A stretch of DNA of 64,000 nt, taken from the NCBI GenBank assembly GCA_905221605.1, contig CAJNDS010001335.1, positions 817,938 to 881,937 on the forward strand, given 5' to 3'. Within the stretch, counting starts at the first letter, position 1. Each line of letters opens with the position of its first letter. Positions 1 through 11,309 of the stretch are shown piece after piece. The notes beneath the pieces were generated by a model. It saw only the letters and a program-made list of their open reading frames with translations. It was not told where the DNA came from and made no database searches. The position numbers and the translations under genes are program-made. This DNA is from Symbiodinium natans (lineage: Eukaryota; Sar; Dinophyceae; Suessiales; Symbiodiniaceae).

Positions 1-37
1 AGAGATCCTGGTGAGCAAAACTGGCTTGGAGACGAGG

Positions 38-88
38 GTTTAGGGTTTTAGGGTTTAAGGTTTAGGGTTTAGGGTTCAGGGTTTCGGG
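38..88 (+). repeat. short degenerate TTTAGGG array
   Basis: About seven imperfect copies of the heptamer TTTAGGG read on the plus strand. This is the plant/dinoflagellate-type telomere unit. No gene is recognisable around it. Confidence 0.8.
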
Positions 89-89
89 C

Positions 90-917
90 TCAAAGCCTGA
101 GGGTTCTGAACTTAGGGTTTCGGTGAACGTGGTCCTGAAAGTATGAAGTACGTACATCTGTAGTGTCGACGTGTAGCTCCCAGACCCGCGGACTTCTAGT
201 ATCGGATCGGAAGGGGGGCCATCCAACAGAAACCACCGAATCACAGAACCAAATACGGCTTCGCGCGACCTGATATCCCAAAGAACTATGTCCCTGAAAA
301 TTCAATGAGGGACAATGCTCAACAAAGCTCTCCAGCCCTTCGACCTAGTTTGTTGGTTTTCTTGATTTCTGAGGTGAAGCACAAAAAGCCTTGGTGCACC
401 ACATGTAGGTGCCTGGACCCGAGCTGGAGCAGCGCAGACGTCGAAGTAAAGGCGGCTTGCAACGCATCCAAACATGGCAGTGCTTCATGCTGCTACACTG
501 CTACATGGAGAGTCATGACAAAAGTTAGTATAAAACGCATGTACTGGCAGCCATCTTAAGCAACCTTACACAGTTTGCTTGCAGAATGCTATGTATAGCA
601 AAGAATGGCGATCAATGTTTTGGAGTTCTCCTTTTTTGCTTCCTTTTGAGATTGATCCCGCCTTCTTGCCATGTCACAATTGTGGAGCACCACGCAAAAA
701 ACAAAAACAGGGCGAATTCTGCGTTTCACCTTGTTTTTCCGACTATCGCAGACATGCCTCCTGCGGCACTGCTGATGCCGTGCAGAAAAAAATCCACCTT
801 GCGAAATCTGGACTCTGCCTACAAATCGCGCAATGCACATTCTGCCAAAGAGCACCACCGACAGCGTGACCAAATCAGCGCTTTGATTCGGATGGCTGAC
901 CGAGAAACATTTGGTGT
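90..917. other. no recognisable gene
   Basis: Ordinary base composition. Only short overlapping reading frames on both strands, none with a recognisable motif or repeat. Confidence 0.5.
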
Positions 918-965
918 TTGGACAATCTAATCAACTTTGACCTCAGGCCGTACGGCCACTTACCC

Positions 966-1400
966 CAAGAGCCACCAAAAGGCTTCAATCATTTCTTGAA
1001 AAGGCCCCCTAAAAAAGGGGGACCCCAGGATTTGCCCGTACCCCCAGTTAGAAAAAGCTTTTTTCTATTATTGAAATCGATGGTTTTTGGCACCCCTATA
1101 AGGCCCTTTACGGGCTTACGGCCCCTTACGGGCGGGAGGCCCCCTTACGGGCGGGAGTACGGGCGGGAGGCCCCCGCATGGGGAGAGGCCCCCTTACGGG
1201 TGGGGTTACGGCCCTTACGGGCGGGACGCCCCTTAAGGGCGGGAAGCCCTTTACGGGCGGGAGGCTTACGCGCCGTAAGGCCCCTTACGGGGGGAAGGCT
1301 TACAGCAAGAGCCACCAAAAGGCTTCCAAAGGCTTGAGAAGGCCCCGTACTATTTTTTAGTATTGAAATCGATGGTTTTTGGCACCCCTCCATTTTACCC
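966..1400 (+). repeat. GC-rich tandem repeat flanked by dispersed ATCGATGG modules
   Basis: Positions 1099-1300 are imperfect tandem copies of a GC-rich unit around CCCTTACGGGCGGGAGG. It is flanked on both sides (about 966-1100 and 1305-1400) by a module that runs from GCCACCAAAAGGCTTC to TTGAAATCGATGG and a GGCACCCC end. The same module recurs at 2.25-2.97 kb and, more diverged, at 62.1-62.96 kb. This stretch may be a third, incomplete relative of the composite element described below. The proline/arginine-rich reading frames here are products of the repeat. Confidence 0.7.
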
Positions 1401-1595
1401 CAGAAAGGCAGGAAAGCTCCGGGGGGAAGGCCCCTGACAGGAAGGCAGGCCCAAGCTGGAGGCTTAACCCTCCAGCGGCAGCTTCCAACCGTTACCAAAT
1501 TGCAAAGCCGCTCGCAGCATGGCTGCTCGGGCTCTGCCTAGCTCGGCAGCGACCGCTCGGGCTCTGCTGCACGCTCCAACGAGGCCCTCGCTAAG

Positions 1596-1852
1596 TTTTG
1601 GGTTTGGGTTTAGGGTTTAGGGTTTGGGGTTTGGGGTTTGGGGTTTGGGGTTTAGGGTTTAGGGTTTAGGGTTTAGGGTTTAGGGTTTAGGGTTTAGGGT
1701 TTAGGGTTTAGGGTTTAGGGTGTAGGGTTTAGGGTTTGGGGTTTGGGGTTTGGGGTTTAGGGTTTAGGCTTTTTTAGGCTTTAGGGTTTTAGGGTTTTAG
1801 GGTGTAGGGTGTAGGGTTTAGGGTTTAGGGTTTAGGGTTTAGGGTTTAGGGC
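1596..1852 (+). repeat. interstitial TTTAGGG array
   Basis: About 35 copies of TTTAGGG with scattered TTTGGGG and TTTTAGGG variants. It forms the left border of the composite element that starts at about 1853. Confidence 0.9.
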
Positions 1853-3240
1853 GGCCGAGGGCCTTACAGCCCGAGCGCCCAAGCGAAAAGAGAAACGGAA
1901 AAGGTGAGGGTTAAGCCTCACCGTCTGTCCTGGACAGGCCAACGGACATCGGCCTTTGTTACGACAACGTCAGTACTCGGCTAAGGGATGGCCGGCACCC
2001 AGACCACCTTTAGCGTAGCTAAAGTAGAACCCCAAATCGTAACCCTTTGCTCTGGAGGTCGGTTCAGGGTTTTGGGTTCAGGGTTTGCCGGGCCCCCCCC
2101 GCCCGGGGGCCCCCTGGCCCCTGGTGGCTGGATTCCTGGACCTGGTTGCTCAATTTCGTGACTGGGTGCCGGGCCAAGGGCCCCCCCGAAACCAGGGGCC
2201 CCTGGGCCAAGGGCCCGCCAAAGGGCCCGGACCAAGGGCCGTACCATCAATGAAAAATGTTTTTTTTTTGCGCACCCCTCCATTTTACACCAGAAGCGCC
2301 AGGAAAGCCCAGGAAGCCCCCAAGAGGCGCCAAGAGCCACCAAAAGGCTTCAAAAGCTTCAAAAGGCCCCCTAAAAGAATGGGGACCACAAGATTTGTCC
2401 GTGCCAAAAATGCGATTTTTGAATATTGAAAACGATGGGTTTAGGCACCCCTCCCGCAATGAAAAATGCTTTTGGGCACCCCTCCATTTCACCCGAAAAG
2501 GACCAGGAAAGCCCCAGGAAGCCCCCAAATCAGCAAGGGCCTCTACGGGCCCTGACGTGCCGAAGGCCCGAAAAGGGCCGACCCCGAACCCCAGCTTAAA
2601 CCCTAACACCGCCAAACCCTGCGAAGGCCTTCAAGCAAATAAGGGCCTCTACGGGCCCTAACGATTGAAATACCCACTGGCGGAAAAAAATTACTAGGTT
2701 CCCTGACCTTCAAATGAATAAAGCCTCGACGGCCCCTGACACGCCGAAGGTCCGAACAGGGCGAGAGACCCCAAGAGCCACCAAAAGGCTTCAAAAGGCC
2801 CCTAAAAGAAGGGGGACCCCAGGATGCCCGTACCCGCAATGAAAAATGCGATTTTTTGGTACTGAAATCGATGGTTTTGGGCACCCCGGAAGGGCCAGGA
2901 AAGCCCCCAGGAAGCCCCCAAAAGGCCCCAAGAGCCACCAAAAGGCTTGAGGCCCTTAAAGAAGGGGAATCCAGAGGGATTCCCTGACCTTCCAATAAAT
3001 AAGGGCCTCTACGGCCGCAGGCCCGAAAAGGGCCGAGGCTACCCTCAACCCCAGCGTAAACCCTAACAGCGCAACTTTAAAAACATCAAAGCAAGCATCA
3101 GGGCACAAGAAAATAAATTACATAAACCCTAAACCCTAATAGAGTATAGTTTGGGTGGCCGGGGTGGGTTGACGGGCAACGCGAGCGCGCGGCCCGGGGT
3201 GTTTCACACCCGAGCGCGCGCCCTCCCTGACACACCCTAA
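1853..3240 (+). mobile_element. composite repeat element, copy 1
   Basis: Four modules occur in fixed order between telomere-like arrays. First is a block with a perfect hairpin (stem GGTGAGG/CCTCACC at 1903-1922). Second is a C/G-rich block (2085-2250). Third is a run of modules with a GAAAACGATGG or GAAATCGATGG core and GGCACCCCTCC tails (2245-2965). Last is a block starting AGTTTGGGTGG (about 3147-3238) that carries a second hairpin. The same order and orientation recur at 61418-63180. No protein-coding capacity is visible, so it is either a non-autonomous mobile element or a spread subtelomere-like unit. The name mobile element is an inference. Confidence 0.55.
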
Positions 3241-3765
3241 ACCCTAAACCCTAAACCCGTTCGGGGTCTGTCGCTCGACGGAAGCGACCCCTCACTTAGT
3301 TTAGGGTTTAGGCGGGTAACACTAGCCAAGCAAGCCGAAGGCTCAGGGTTCACGACCTCCAGGGTTTACGAGCTGCAGCGTTTAGGGCCTGCTGTAGGGT
3401 TTAGGGTTTAGGGTTTAGGGTTTAGGGTTTAGGGTTTAGGGTTTAGGGTTTAGGGTTTAGGGTTTAGGGTTTAGGGTTTAAGGTTTAGGGTTTGGGTTTC
3501 GGGTTTAGGGTTTAGGGTTTAGGTTTAGGGTTTAAGGTTTAGGGTTTAAGGTTTTTTTAGGTTTAGGGTTTAGGGTTTAGGGGTTAGGGTTTAGGGTTAG
3601 GGTTTAGGGTTAGGGTTTAGGGTTAGGGTTTAGGGTTTAGGGTTAGGGTTTAGGTTTAGGGTAGGGTTTAGGTGTAGGGTTTAGGGTTTAGGGTTTAGGG
3701 TTTAGGGTTTAGGGTTTAGGGTTTAGGGTTTAGGGTTTAGGGTTTAGGGTTTAGGGTTTAGGGAC
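3231..3765. repeat. telomere-like arrays, CCCTAAA then TTTAGGG
   Basis: A short CCCTAAA run (3231-3258) is followed by unique sequence, then TTTAGGG-type arrays (3296-3315 and 3394-3763). The long array contains shortened TTAGGG-like units (GGGTTAGGG) around 3590-3660. Confidence 0.85.
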
Positions 3766-4086
3766 TTCCGGCATTGCAAGAACTCTTTCAATAGCAAGGT
3801 TCCATCATTACACACATTCGTACGTTCGTACGTAGGTAGGTAAGTGTGGCACTTAGCAACACATGCAAAGGGGGTTTATAGATTGAGGGGGGTTCTAGGG
3901 GGCACGTAAGGGCTTAAACCCTTTCCCGGCCATACGTAAGTTATTATCCTAGCTACAGATGTTATAATGTAGGGCAAAAAACGCAACACCCAATTATCAG
4001 CAGTTCTCGGGAAGAAAATTTCCTAGCAAGCCTGAGGATCCCCGCGAACAATTTTGGCAACTTGGCAGCGAGGTTCAGAAACGATG
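3766..4086. other. intergenic stretch, nothing recognised
   Basis: Unique sequence with a small TACGT-rich patch (3818-3842). It lies downstream of the minus-strand RCC1-like gene and would hold its 3' untranslated region. Confidence 0.4.
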
Positions 4087-5532
4087 CTAGGAGACAGTGC
4101 GGAGAGATTGGCCCCAGCTCACGACGACTCCATCGGCCAATATTGCAGCAAAGCTACCATAAGAACTAGCTTGGATCTGCTGCACGTCCTTCAGTTGATC
4201 TTGCACAGCACTGGGTACAGAACCGCCCCAGGACACAACTGATCCATCGCTCAGGATCGCTGCAAAGGTACTTGCAGCAGCTTGGATCTGCTGCACATCT
4301 TTCAGCTGCTCTTGCACAGCTCTGCTGTCGCCACCAAACGCAGCATTGCCCCAGGTCACAACGGATCCATCGCCCAGGATCGCTGCGAAGCAAAATCCAG
4401 TAGCTTGGATCTGCTGCACGTCCTTGAGCCGATCTTGCACAGCGCTGCTGTCAGCATGGAAATACGAATTGCCCCAGGTCACAACTGACCCATCGCCCAG
4501 GATCGCTGCAAAGCTGCATGCAGTAGCTTGGATCTGCTGCACGTTCTTCAGCTGATCTTGCACAGCACTGCTGTCGCCACCGTCATCAGCACTGCCCCAG
4601 GTCACAACTGATCCATCGCCCAGGATCGCTGCAAAGCTCTTTGCAGTAGCTTGGATCTGCTGCACGTTCTTCAGCTGATCTCGCACAGCGCTGCTGTCGC
4701 CACCAAGCGCAGCATTGCCCCAGGTCACAACGGACCCATCGCCCAGGATCGCTGCAAAGCTCGCTGCAGAGCTGCATGCAATAGCTTGGATCTGCTGCAC
4801 GTTCTTCAGCTGATCTTGCACAGCACTGCTGTCGCCACCGTAATCAGAATTGCCCCAGGTCACAACGGACCCATCGCCCAGGATTGCTGCAAAGCTCCTT
4901 GCAGTAGCTTGGATCTGCTGCACGTTCTTCAGCTGCTCGTGCACAGCACTGCTGTCGCCACCGTCATCAGCACTGCCCCAGGTCACAACTGACCCATCGC
5001 CCAGGATCGCTGCAAAGCTCCTTGCAGTAGCTTGGATCTGCTGCACGTTCTTCAGCTGATCTTGCACAGCGCTGCTGTCGCCACCAAGCGCAGCATTGCC
5101 CCAGGTCACAACGGACCCATCGCCCCGGATCGCTGCAAAGCTACTTGCAGTAGCTTGGATCTGCTGCACGTTCTTCAGCTGATCTCGCACAGCACTGCTG
5201 TCGCCACCGCACTCAGCCTGGCCCCAGGTCACAACGGACCCATCGCCCAGAATAGCAGCAAAAGCGTGTGAAACCGTGACGTCAACACACTGGAGGCGGC
5301 AAATTTGGACCTTGCGTACATGTAAGGTCAGCGAGGCCCCGCTCTGCAACTTCAGCTTCTCGAGTGTGGAATGCTCACGCAGAACGCTTCCTGAGGCGTC
5401 CAGGAGCTGCCCTCTCTTCACGCCCAAGGCAGCCTGCGCTGCTTGCTTCAATGCTTGCACAGAAGAGTCCAGGGCGGCTTCCAGAGAAATCGTTCTGCCG
5501 CTAATCAGGCTCACATCCACGGTTATGGACAT
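4087..5532 (-). CDS. ubiquitin-like domain plus RCC1-type repeat protein
   Basis: One uninterrupted frame of 481 codons. Residues 1 to about 75 look like a ubiquitin-like domain (beta strand MSITVDVSLISG, helix rich in Ala/Gln, then LKLQSGASLTLHV). About ten repeats of roughly 41 residues follow, each with the core FAAILGDGSVVTWG followed by a DSSAVQDQLKNVQQIQA-type segment. The G-D-G-S-V-V-T-W-G core is that of RCC1/HERC/UVR8-type beta-propeller blades. The repeats are nearly identical, which suggests recent tandem expansion or conversion. Proteins with RCC1-type repeats are abundant in Symbiodiniaceae. The likely role is protein binding in ubiquitin-linked or scaffold functions, but no catalytic HECT domain is present, so an E3 ligase activity cannot be claimed. 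The ATG at 5530-5532 begins the ubiquitin-like fold. Confidence 0.85.
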   Translation of the reverse strand: MSITVDVSLISGRTISLEAALDSSVQALKQAAQAALGVKRGQLLDASGSVLREHSTLEKLKLQSGASLTLHVRKVQICRLQCVDVTVSHAFAAILGDGSVVTWGQAECGGDSSAVRDQLKNVQQIQATASSFAAIRGDGSVVTWGNAALGGDSSAVQDQLKNVQQIQATARSFAAILGDGSVVTWGSADDGGDSSAVHEQLKNVQQIQATARSFAAILGDGSVVTWGNSDYGGDSSAVQDQLKNVQQIQAIACSSAASFAAILGDGSVVTWGNAALGGDSSAVRDQLKNVQQIQATAKSFAAILGDGSVVTWGSADDGGDSSAVQDQLKNVQQIQATACSFAAILGDGSVVTWGNSYFHADSSAVQDRLKDVQQIQATGFCFAAILGDGSVVTWGNAAFGGDSRAVQEQLKDVQQIQAAASTFAAILSDGSVVSWGGSVPSAVQDQLKDVQQIQASSYGSFAAILADGVVVSWGQSLRTVS

Positions 5533-5918
5533 TTCTGCTCCGCGAGCCAGGAGGAACAGTCATGCCATGTCACGTCCTCATCGAGCAAGGTCATGCTGAA
5601 TGTAGAGCATTCTGCAAACCATGTGCTTTGGCCCCCTTAAGCAAACGACCTACGAAAGCTGTGTTCTGCTACTCTATGGTAAATGGACACCATCACGCAT
5701 GGCCATACCTACGTAAGCTTGAAGCCCTAATTAGAGAGGAAACCTAAGCAGCTCCGCAACACAAGGCAGTCGGAGCTCCGATTATCACAGGGACTAACAT
5801 GAATGTCTGGTCCATCTTGCCATGGTGCGACGAAATGCCGGTGGGTCTGAACAAAGCTAGATGAGCCGACATGAGCCGATGTGCAGAATCCGAAAAATTC
5901 TCGTATGCCATGTCCGCG
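5533..5918. other. 5' flank of the RCC1-like gene, nothing recognised
   Basis: No repeat or motif I can name. It must contain the promoter and trans-splice acceptor of the minus-strand gene. I found no dinoflagellate spliced-leader relict. Confidence 0.35.
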
Positions 5919-7320
5919 TCGGCGGCCCTGGCTGTGCGGAGTTTTCGCTTTTTACAGAGCCTGCCATGTCGCGGAGAAGCACAAAGTGACCATCATTGGG
6001 GCACAGCTTCTGATGACAAGATGCTCGGACTTGCAAAAAACAGAAGAAAAAGCGCACAACTCGGAGCGAAGCACGCTGCACGTCAGCCAGTAATTGGCCT
6101 GGGTGCTTCAGGTTAAAGTCTGCACCGCATTGCACTTTCCTGGCTGCGATAACGCCTGCCGCTGCCGTTGCGCCGGGTTTCGGTTGCAGCTCCTGCCAGT
6201 TTGTGGCTTTTTCAAAAGGTGGGCATGCAAGACGGCGGCGCCTCTGAATGTCCATGATCGTGAATCCACCAGATCACCAATCAGAACCCTAAACCCTAAA
6301 CCAGATTAGCATTGCCAAAAGCTTCCTTTTGAGAAGGGATGGGCACTGCACCAAGACCATGTACAGGAGATACCCGAGGCTTCGGTTCCCTGTATGAGCC
6401 CTCTCTAGGATGTCTAGCTCAAGCCTACGAGTGTAGGGGGTTCAGGGTTTAGGGTTTAGGGTTTAGGGTTTAGGGTTTGGGGTTTAGGGTTTAGGGTTCC
6501 CCAACTCTTCAGTGGACATGTTGGGTGTCCTTTTGGGGGGGGTCTCTGCTCATAAACACTCCTACCTGAACCCGGCGCCCAGCTTTAGTGGCATGCCCAT
6601 CTGACCTGCACGCATCGAAGCTCTCACCAGGCGAAATCGATGCATGACATTATCAGGCTGTGGAGAGGCCCACAGAGCCAGTAAGGTCGTCGGAGAAGCA
6701 CGAGAGTGACCATGATCGGGCACGGCTTCGGATGACAAAACAGTAGGATTTAAATTTCGCACCGCATTGCACCTGCCTGGCTGCGATACCGCCTGAAGCG
6801 GACATCGCACCGGGTTCCAGTTGCGACTCCTGCCACTTTGTGGCCTGTAGCATGTGGGCATGTTCTAGAATACGCGGCGCCTCTGGATTACCTTGATCGT
6901 CGTCCCAGTAGAGCACTAGAATGCATTGGGAGTCACGGCGCCCAGCTTTCGTGACATGACCGCATGACAGCACGCCGCACAGCCAGAAAAATGGGCCTGG
7001 GTGCTTCAGGCTAAACGCCTGTAAGATCCCTGGAGCGAAGCGCAAACGCTCGCTCGGGGAAAGTTGGGTGTGTCTGCATCTAAGCAAGCACGGATTCCCT
7101 CACACAGCCATGGGCCGAGAGCCACGGGCCGAGAGCCATGGGCTCTTGGAGCCCATGGCATGTTGTTCGGGTTGCGGCTCCCGCCACTTTGTCTTGAGAT
7201 GTGGGCTATACCGGGGTATATCCCACCAGAAAACTAGAATGCGAGGGATTCAGGGAGCCGCATTGCCCAAATGACCTCGAGATCGAAGCTCTCACTCCGT
7301 CGGGGTTAGCACCACCTTGA
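5919..7320 (+). repeat. dispersed repeat family, three diverged copies
   Basis: Segments 6112-6275, 6743-6930 and 7155-7300 share a core that reads roughly CTGCGATAACGCCTG, then TTGCAGCTCCTGCCA, then TTTGTGG, GTGGGC and GGCGCC. An accompanying piece with GGAGAAGCACAAAGTGACCA occurs at about 5975 and 6690. A further piece, GCCTGGGTGCTTCAGG, occurs at 6098 and 6995. Piece order differs between copies. Short reading frames here are products of the repeat. A small CCCTAAA run (6282-6302) and a TTTAGGG array (6436-6500) are embedded. Confidence 0.6.
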
Positions 7321-7607
7321 CCGTATTTGCAACGGCTGCTAGCCGTGACAGAATCTGCATGCACAGATTGCACAAAAGGCAAGCAAACACAATACATCAC
7401 AATACCAACTGCCCTCAAGAAGCTCGGCTGGCGCTTCTGGAAGAAGCTCGGGTCGTCCCCATGCTGGCCACCCGATTCGCCCAATCGTTGACTGTGACGA
7501 CACCGCCCATGACCACCTCAGTTCCCCTTTGCTCTGCCCGAATTACCGAAAGCCTGGCCAATCAGAACCTTACATAACCAGGCTCTGGGACAGCTACCCA
7601 AACATGT

Positions 7608-7635
7608 CTATATATATATATATACATATATACAT
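7608..7635. repeat. TA microsatellite
   Basis: Run of TA dinucleotides followed by CATATATACAT. Confidence 0.9.
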
Positions 7636-7766
7636 GATCATACATTGCTAATTACACGCACGCAGTCTGCTGGGGACACGCGAGAAGCCGATCAACATGA
7701 ACCTGATCCTGCAGTTCAGGCCCCTACACTCTTCCCAAGACTTTAGCGCCGTCTTGAAGCACAAGT

Positions 7767-8990
7767 TCAGTGGAAAGAACAAAACGACAGGCTTTGCGAG
7801 TTTGCGACGCAGAAATAATTCCCTCGTCGCGGGCAAGGAGCGAAGAAGACCACCATCACCGCCGACATCGCCAGCCCGAAGGCTGTCGCCCAGGACCAGT
7901 CGAAGAAGTAGAGGTCGACGACGCCGAGCACCAACTCCGGGATGTCTTCAAAGATCCGAAGGCCTTGATCGAGCTGCTTTCGGTATTCTTGCAGTTTCTC
8001 CACATGATCTTCGTCCATCTTGGCGGCAACCAAGATGTTGAACACCTGGGCGCTCGCGGCCCGACATGCTAGCTGCTAGTGCTCCGGTGCCTGCCTGAAA
8101 TACAAAAGAGTATCATGCACGGGCTTCTATTTTGCTACAACTGCAAGTCTTATTGAAGTGACGTAGAACATACTTGTATTACTGCAAGATATGGTACGTA
8201 CATGCGGCTACATGAGCCAAGTAGCTGGCAAGTCCAAGGCCGCAGACTTCGCAAGCATCGGCCTTTCTTCTGGGGACTGACCCGAGGAAGGCGGGGTCTC
8301 TGAGAGCAGCGGCTCCTCCATCTCCTTGTGACGGCCAACCCGGGGTCGGAAATGAGGATTCAGGCTTTAAAGTCTCGGATGTGGGTTCTAGGAGTGCAGC
8401 TTGAGAACTTCCAGACGGCGCCGCCTTCTGCCCACGGCACTGTGGCAGAGCTTAAGGTTCGGGAGTTCGGGCCACAAAACCACGCCGTGTCAAAACCGGA
8501 CTTCTAGACGGCCCTGTCTCCTGGCAGGAGGCCACAATGACGGCTGCCATGACCCAGTCGAGGACCTGGGCTGCTCTTCCATGGAGGCTGAAACTACAAC
8601 TGAGCAAGGAAGGCCCAACCCACAACCTAGTCTCTGTAAACCCTCAACCCTACACCCAAGAAGGAATTTCCAACTGCCCCACAAGCTGGATTCCACAGGG
8701 TTCAAGGCCTGGGGGCAAGCAAAGTGAGTCTTCCACAAACCCCTAAATCCAGTAGTTGCCGCCCTAGGGCTGGTACCAAAGACAAAGTCACAGCCATCGC
8801 GAGCATTGTCGGCCCGGTGCCCGTAAATCCGAAGGCCAGGACGAGGAGGAGCAAGAGGCCCAGAAGGACCAAAACCGCCTCGGAAAGGTTTGCCCTTTTT
8901 GGGAGAGGGTGGAGGATCGAGCCCACGCTGACACTCAAGGCCCACAGCTTCACATCACATTCTGGCAAGGAGCCTGTCTTGCACTTGAAG
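7767..8990 (-). CDS. multi-exon membrane protein of unknown function (partial model)
   Basis: Four minus-strand exons can be read. Exon A (8990-8777) carries a hydrophobic segment (AVLVLLGLLLLLVLAFGF) and ends at a GTACC donor. Exon B (8565-8497) encodes VLDWVMAAVIVASCQ and joins exon A in frame. Exon C (8324-8212) is an acidic linker starting EMEEPLLSE. Exon D (about 8063 to 7800) holds an amphipathic stretch (EDHVEKLQEYRKQLDQG) followed by membrane-like segments (ELVLGVVDLYFF, AFGLAMSAVMVVF). The A-to-B junction is phase-consistent; the C-to-D junction is not resolved. I do not recognise the family. It is probably an integral membrane protein with at least three or four helices. Start and stop are not fixed. 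Confidence 0.45.
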
Positions 8991-9040
8991 CTGCACACAA
9001 AGGGGCCACTACGAAGGTCTGGATTGTTTTTCAACAACTC

Positions 9041-9098
9041 TAAACCCTAAACCCTGAACCTTAAACCCCAAACCCTAAACCCTAAACCTCTAAACCCC
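9041..9098. repeat. CCCTAAA-type array
   Basis: About eight degenerate CCCTAAA units directly upstream, in minus-strand sense, of exon A of the membrane-protein gene. Confidence 0.8.
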
Positions 9099-11300
9099 AA
9101 GCCGAGGGGTCAGGGATCTTTCCAGGGTGTAGGGCATGCCGGGCGTCGGTTGACAATTGAAGAGCGCCCGCGCTCACGCAAGGATATGATCGGGAGGCTT
9201 TAGGGACACTAAGAAATCACCAATATGGGATATGAAGAAGGGTTTATATTTCTTGTATCCCCAATATATACACTCACCAGTTTAAAGAGGAACCTTATAT
9301 ACACTCACCAAGAACAGGAAAAGAAATCCTGCTTCATATGTCAGGAAGATATGCCTTCCAGGATCTTTACAGTCAGAAGCGAAGCGCAGCAAGCTGGAGG
9401 CATCCAGGCTGCTGGCACTCCACATCGAAAGAGCATCTTCTTCGACAGCTCAGGCGACTTCCAGAGCTTCCCAACATGGAAGAGGGTGGTCCACCCCACC
9501 TTTGGAATCTCTTGCTACCAGGAAAAGGCGCGGGGGAGGGAGGGTTTAGGGTTGAGGGTTTTTTTTCAATGGATGAAGATGCAGCAACGCGAAGCCCAAA
9601 ATAGCCCCCGAGTCGCTGTGAGGCACATTGACACGGCTGCGCCTGCCCAAAGAAGGTGGAGAAGCAATGTACAGCCAATCTCCGGGCAGCTGAAACTTTG
9701 TCTGCGGTAGACGTCGTAGTCCCCACAGTTGTCCAGTTGGCCTGTCATGGCATATGTGTCGAACCATGGCCTTCAGCCGTTTTTAGAGATAACACAAGTA
9801 GCCCCGAAGCAATCTGCTGCATGTCTCAGGCATCCTGAACCTGCTTCTCCAGAGAAAGCTTCGGCCTACGAAGTCAGCAGGCCTGTGACTTCGCAGCCTC
9901 CGCGCGCCACTTCAAAGTCTGCTTCGCACAACCCAGTAGAACTTGATCCCGAACCTTACTTGCTGCAGCATGACTGCAACTCGACTTTGGTCGGCTCGAG
10001 AAATCGAAGGCTTCGAGCTCTTCTTGCAGGCCCAGACGCTTGCTGGCACGCTTGTGTCACAGAAAGGGAGGAGGTTCGACTCAGCGTCTGTGCTGGGACA
10101 GTCGCGGCTCATCGTCGGCACCTCACAGCAAGAAAATTCTGAGCCCAAAATCTGGCCATAGCTATGAGCAGCGGGCAGGCATGAACACAAGATATGAGCA
10201 CCGGGCAGGCATGAACATAAGATGCTGGCGGGAAAACCTTTCCCACACTGCCTTAGCAAACACAAACCCCGAGACAACCCTAAATCCTGAACGGAGACAT
10301 TGGGCACGCAGCCCTGACAGGAGAGGCTGCATCGGCAATGAGGAGTTTGTGCCAAAAACAACCTGGCTGTATAGAATCTTGCCGTGGCAATCTCTCGAAG
10401 CCGTCCCATTGCAAGTGATTTGCCTTGCCTGCACTGTGTATGGCAGTGCTGCTTAGGATAATAACTTAAATCTCCGATGTACTCAGGCTAGCATATCCTT
10501 TCATCATCTGTTCCCTCCCGAAGCCCCAACTCAACGCGGTTCCACTTTAAAACCTCTAACCTCTAAACTCCTTTTCAAGCGCAGCACCAACCAAATGTCG
10601 TCGTCACACTGAACTCCCATGGACATGACGTTGGCTCGCTGGCATACCTCCAGACAGGAACGCTCTTAGGGGATGTTGGGTTTGTGAAGGGAGCACATCA
10701 GGCTGGGCATCGGCACGTGGCTTGCTGCCCCAAACGGAGCCAGGGACGTGAGCGTCAGGAGCTATCGGGCAGCGTGCCTCCACTGTGAAGATCATGGAGG
10801 AAACCAGATTTGTGGACTCCAAGACCTGGAGCCACGCAAGGCCTTTCCCGCATGAACTCAAGCATGAGCCATTAACTCCATGGAGCATTCCCCCCAAACC
10901 TTAAGCCCTGAACGCTGAACACAAACCCCAAACCCCAAACCCCTAGACTCCGAACCCCAAACCGCCCCAAAGGCGAGAGGCCATCTTCAGGGCCAGGATA
11001 TAAGGCGACCTCCGAATCTTCTGCCGAATTGACATGGCTTCTGCCTGCGCAAGAGAAATGGGTTCAACATGGGTGCAGGGTGGAGTGTTTTGGGGCTTCC
11101 TTTGCCGGCTAATGTTGCTGCCATGTCGGCTCGCTTGCTGCTGCTACCTGTTTCAAAGACCGCTTCCGCTAGAACGCAGCTGATGTCCCAAAGCCCGAAG
11201 GCCTAAACCATCTGCTCCTTTCAATACGCTCGGCCCGAGGCCCCTGCATTTTGCTGGCCCTCTCGGTCCTCGACGCTCTGCTCCGGAGCAGCCTCTCTGC
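9099..11300. other. mostly unassigned sequence with coding-like patches
   Basis: The minus-strand reading of about 9480-9310 is coding-like (SMWSASSLDASSLLRFASD), and plus-strand frames at 9225-9710 and 9729-10142 are open, but none shows a family motif. Degenerate CCCTAAA-like runs lie at 10900-10970. I cannot support a gene model. Confidence 0.3.
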
Positions 11301-11309
11301 TCCTGACTT

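Noticed and set aside
918-1498. Proline/arginine-rich frames on both strands
   Set aside because: They follow the GC-rich tandem repeat and change with its period.
1596-3765. Chromosome end (true telomere)
   Set aside because: The arrays are degenerate, lie on both orientations throughout the window, and are flanked by genes; they are interstitial.
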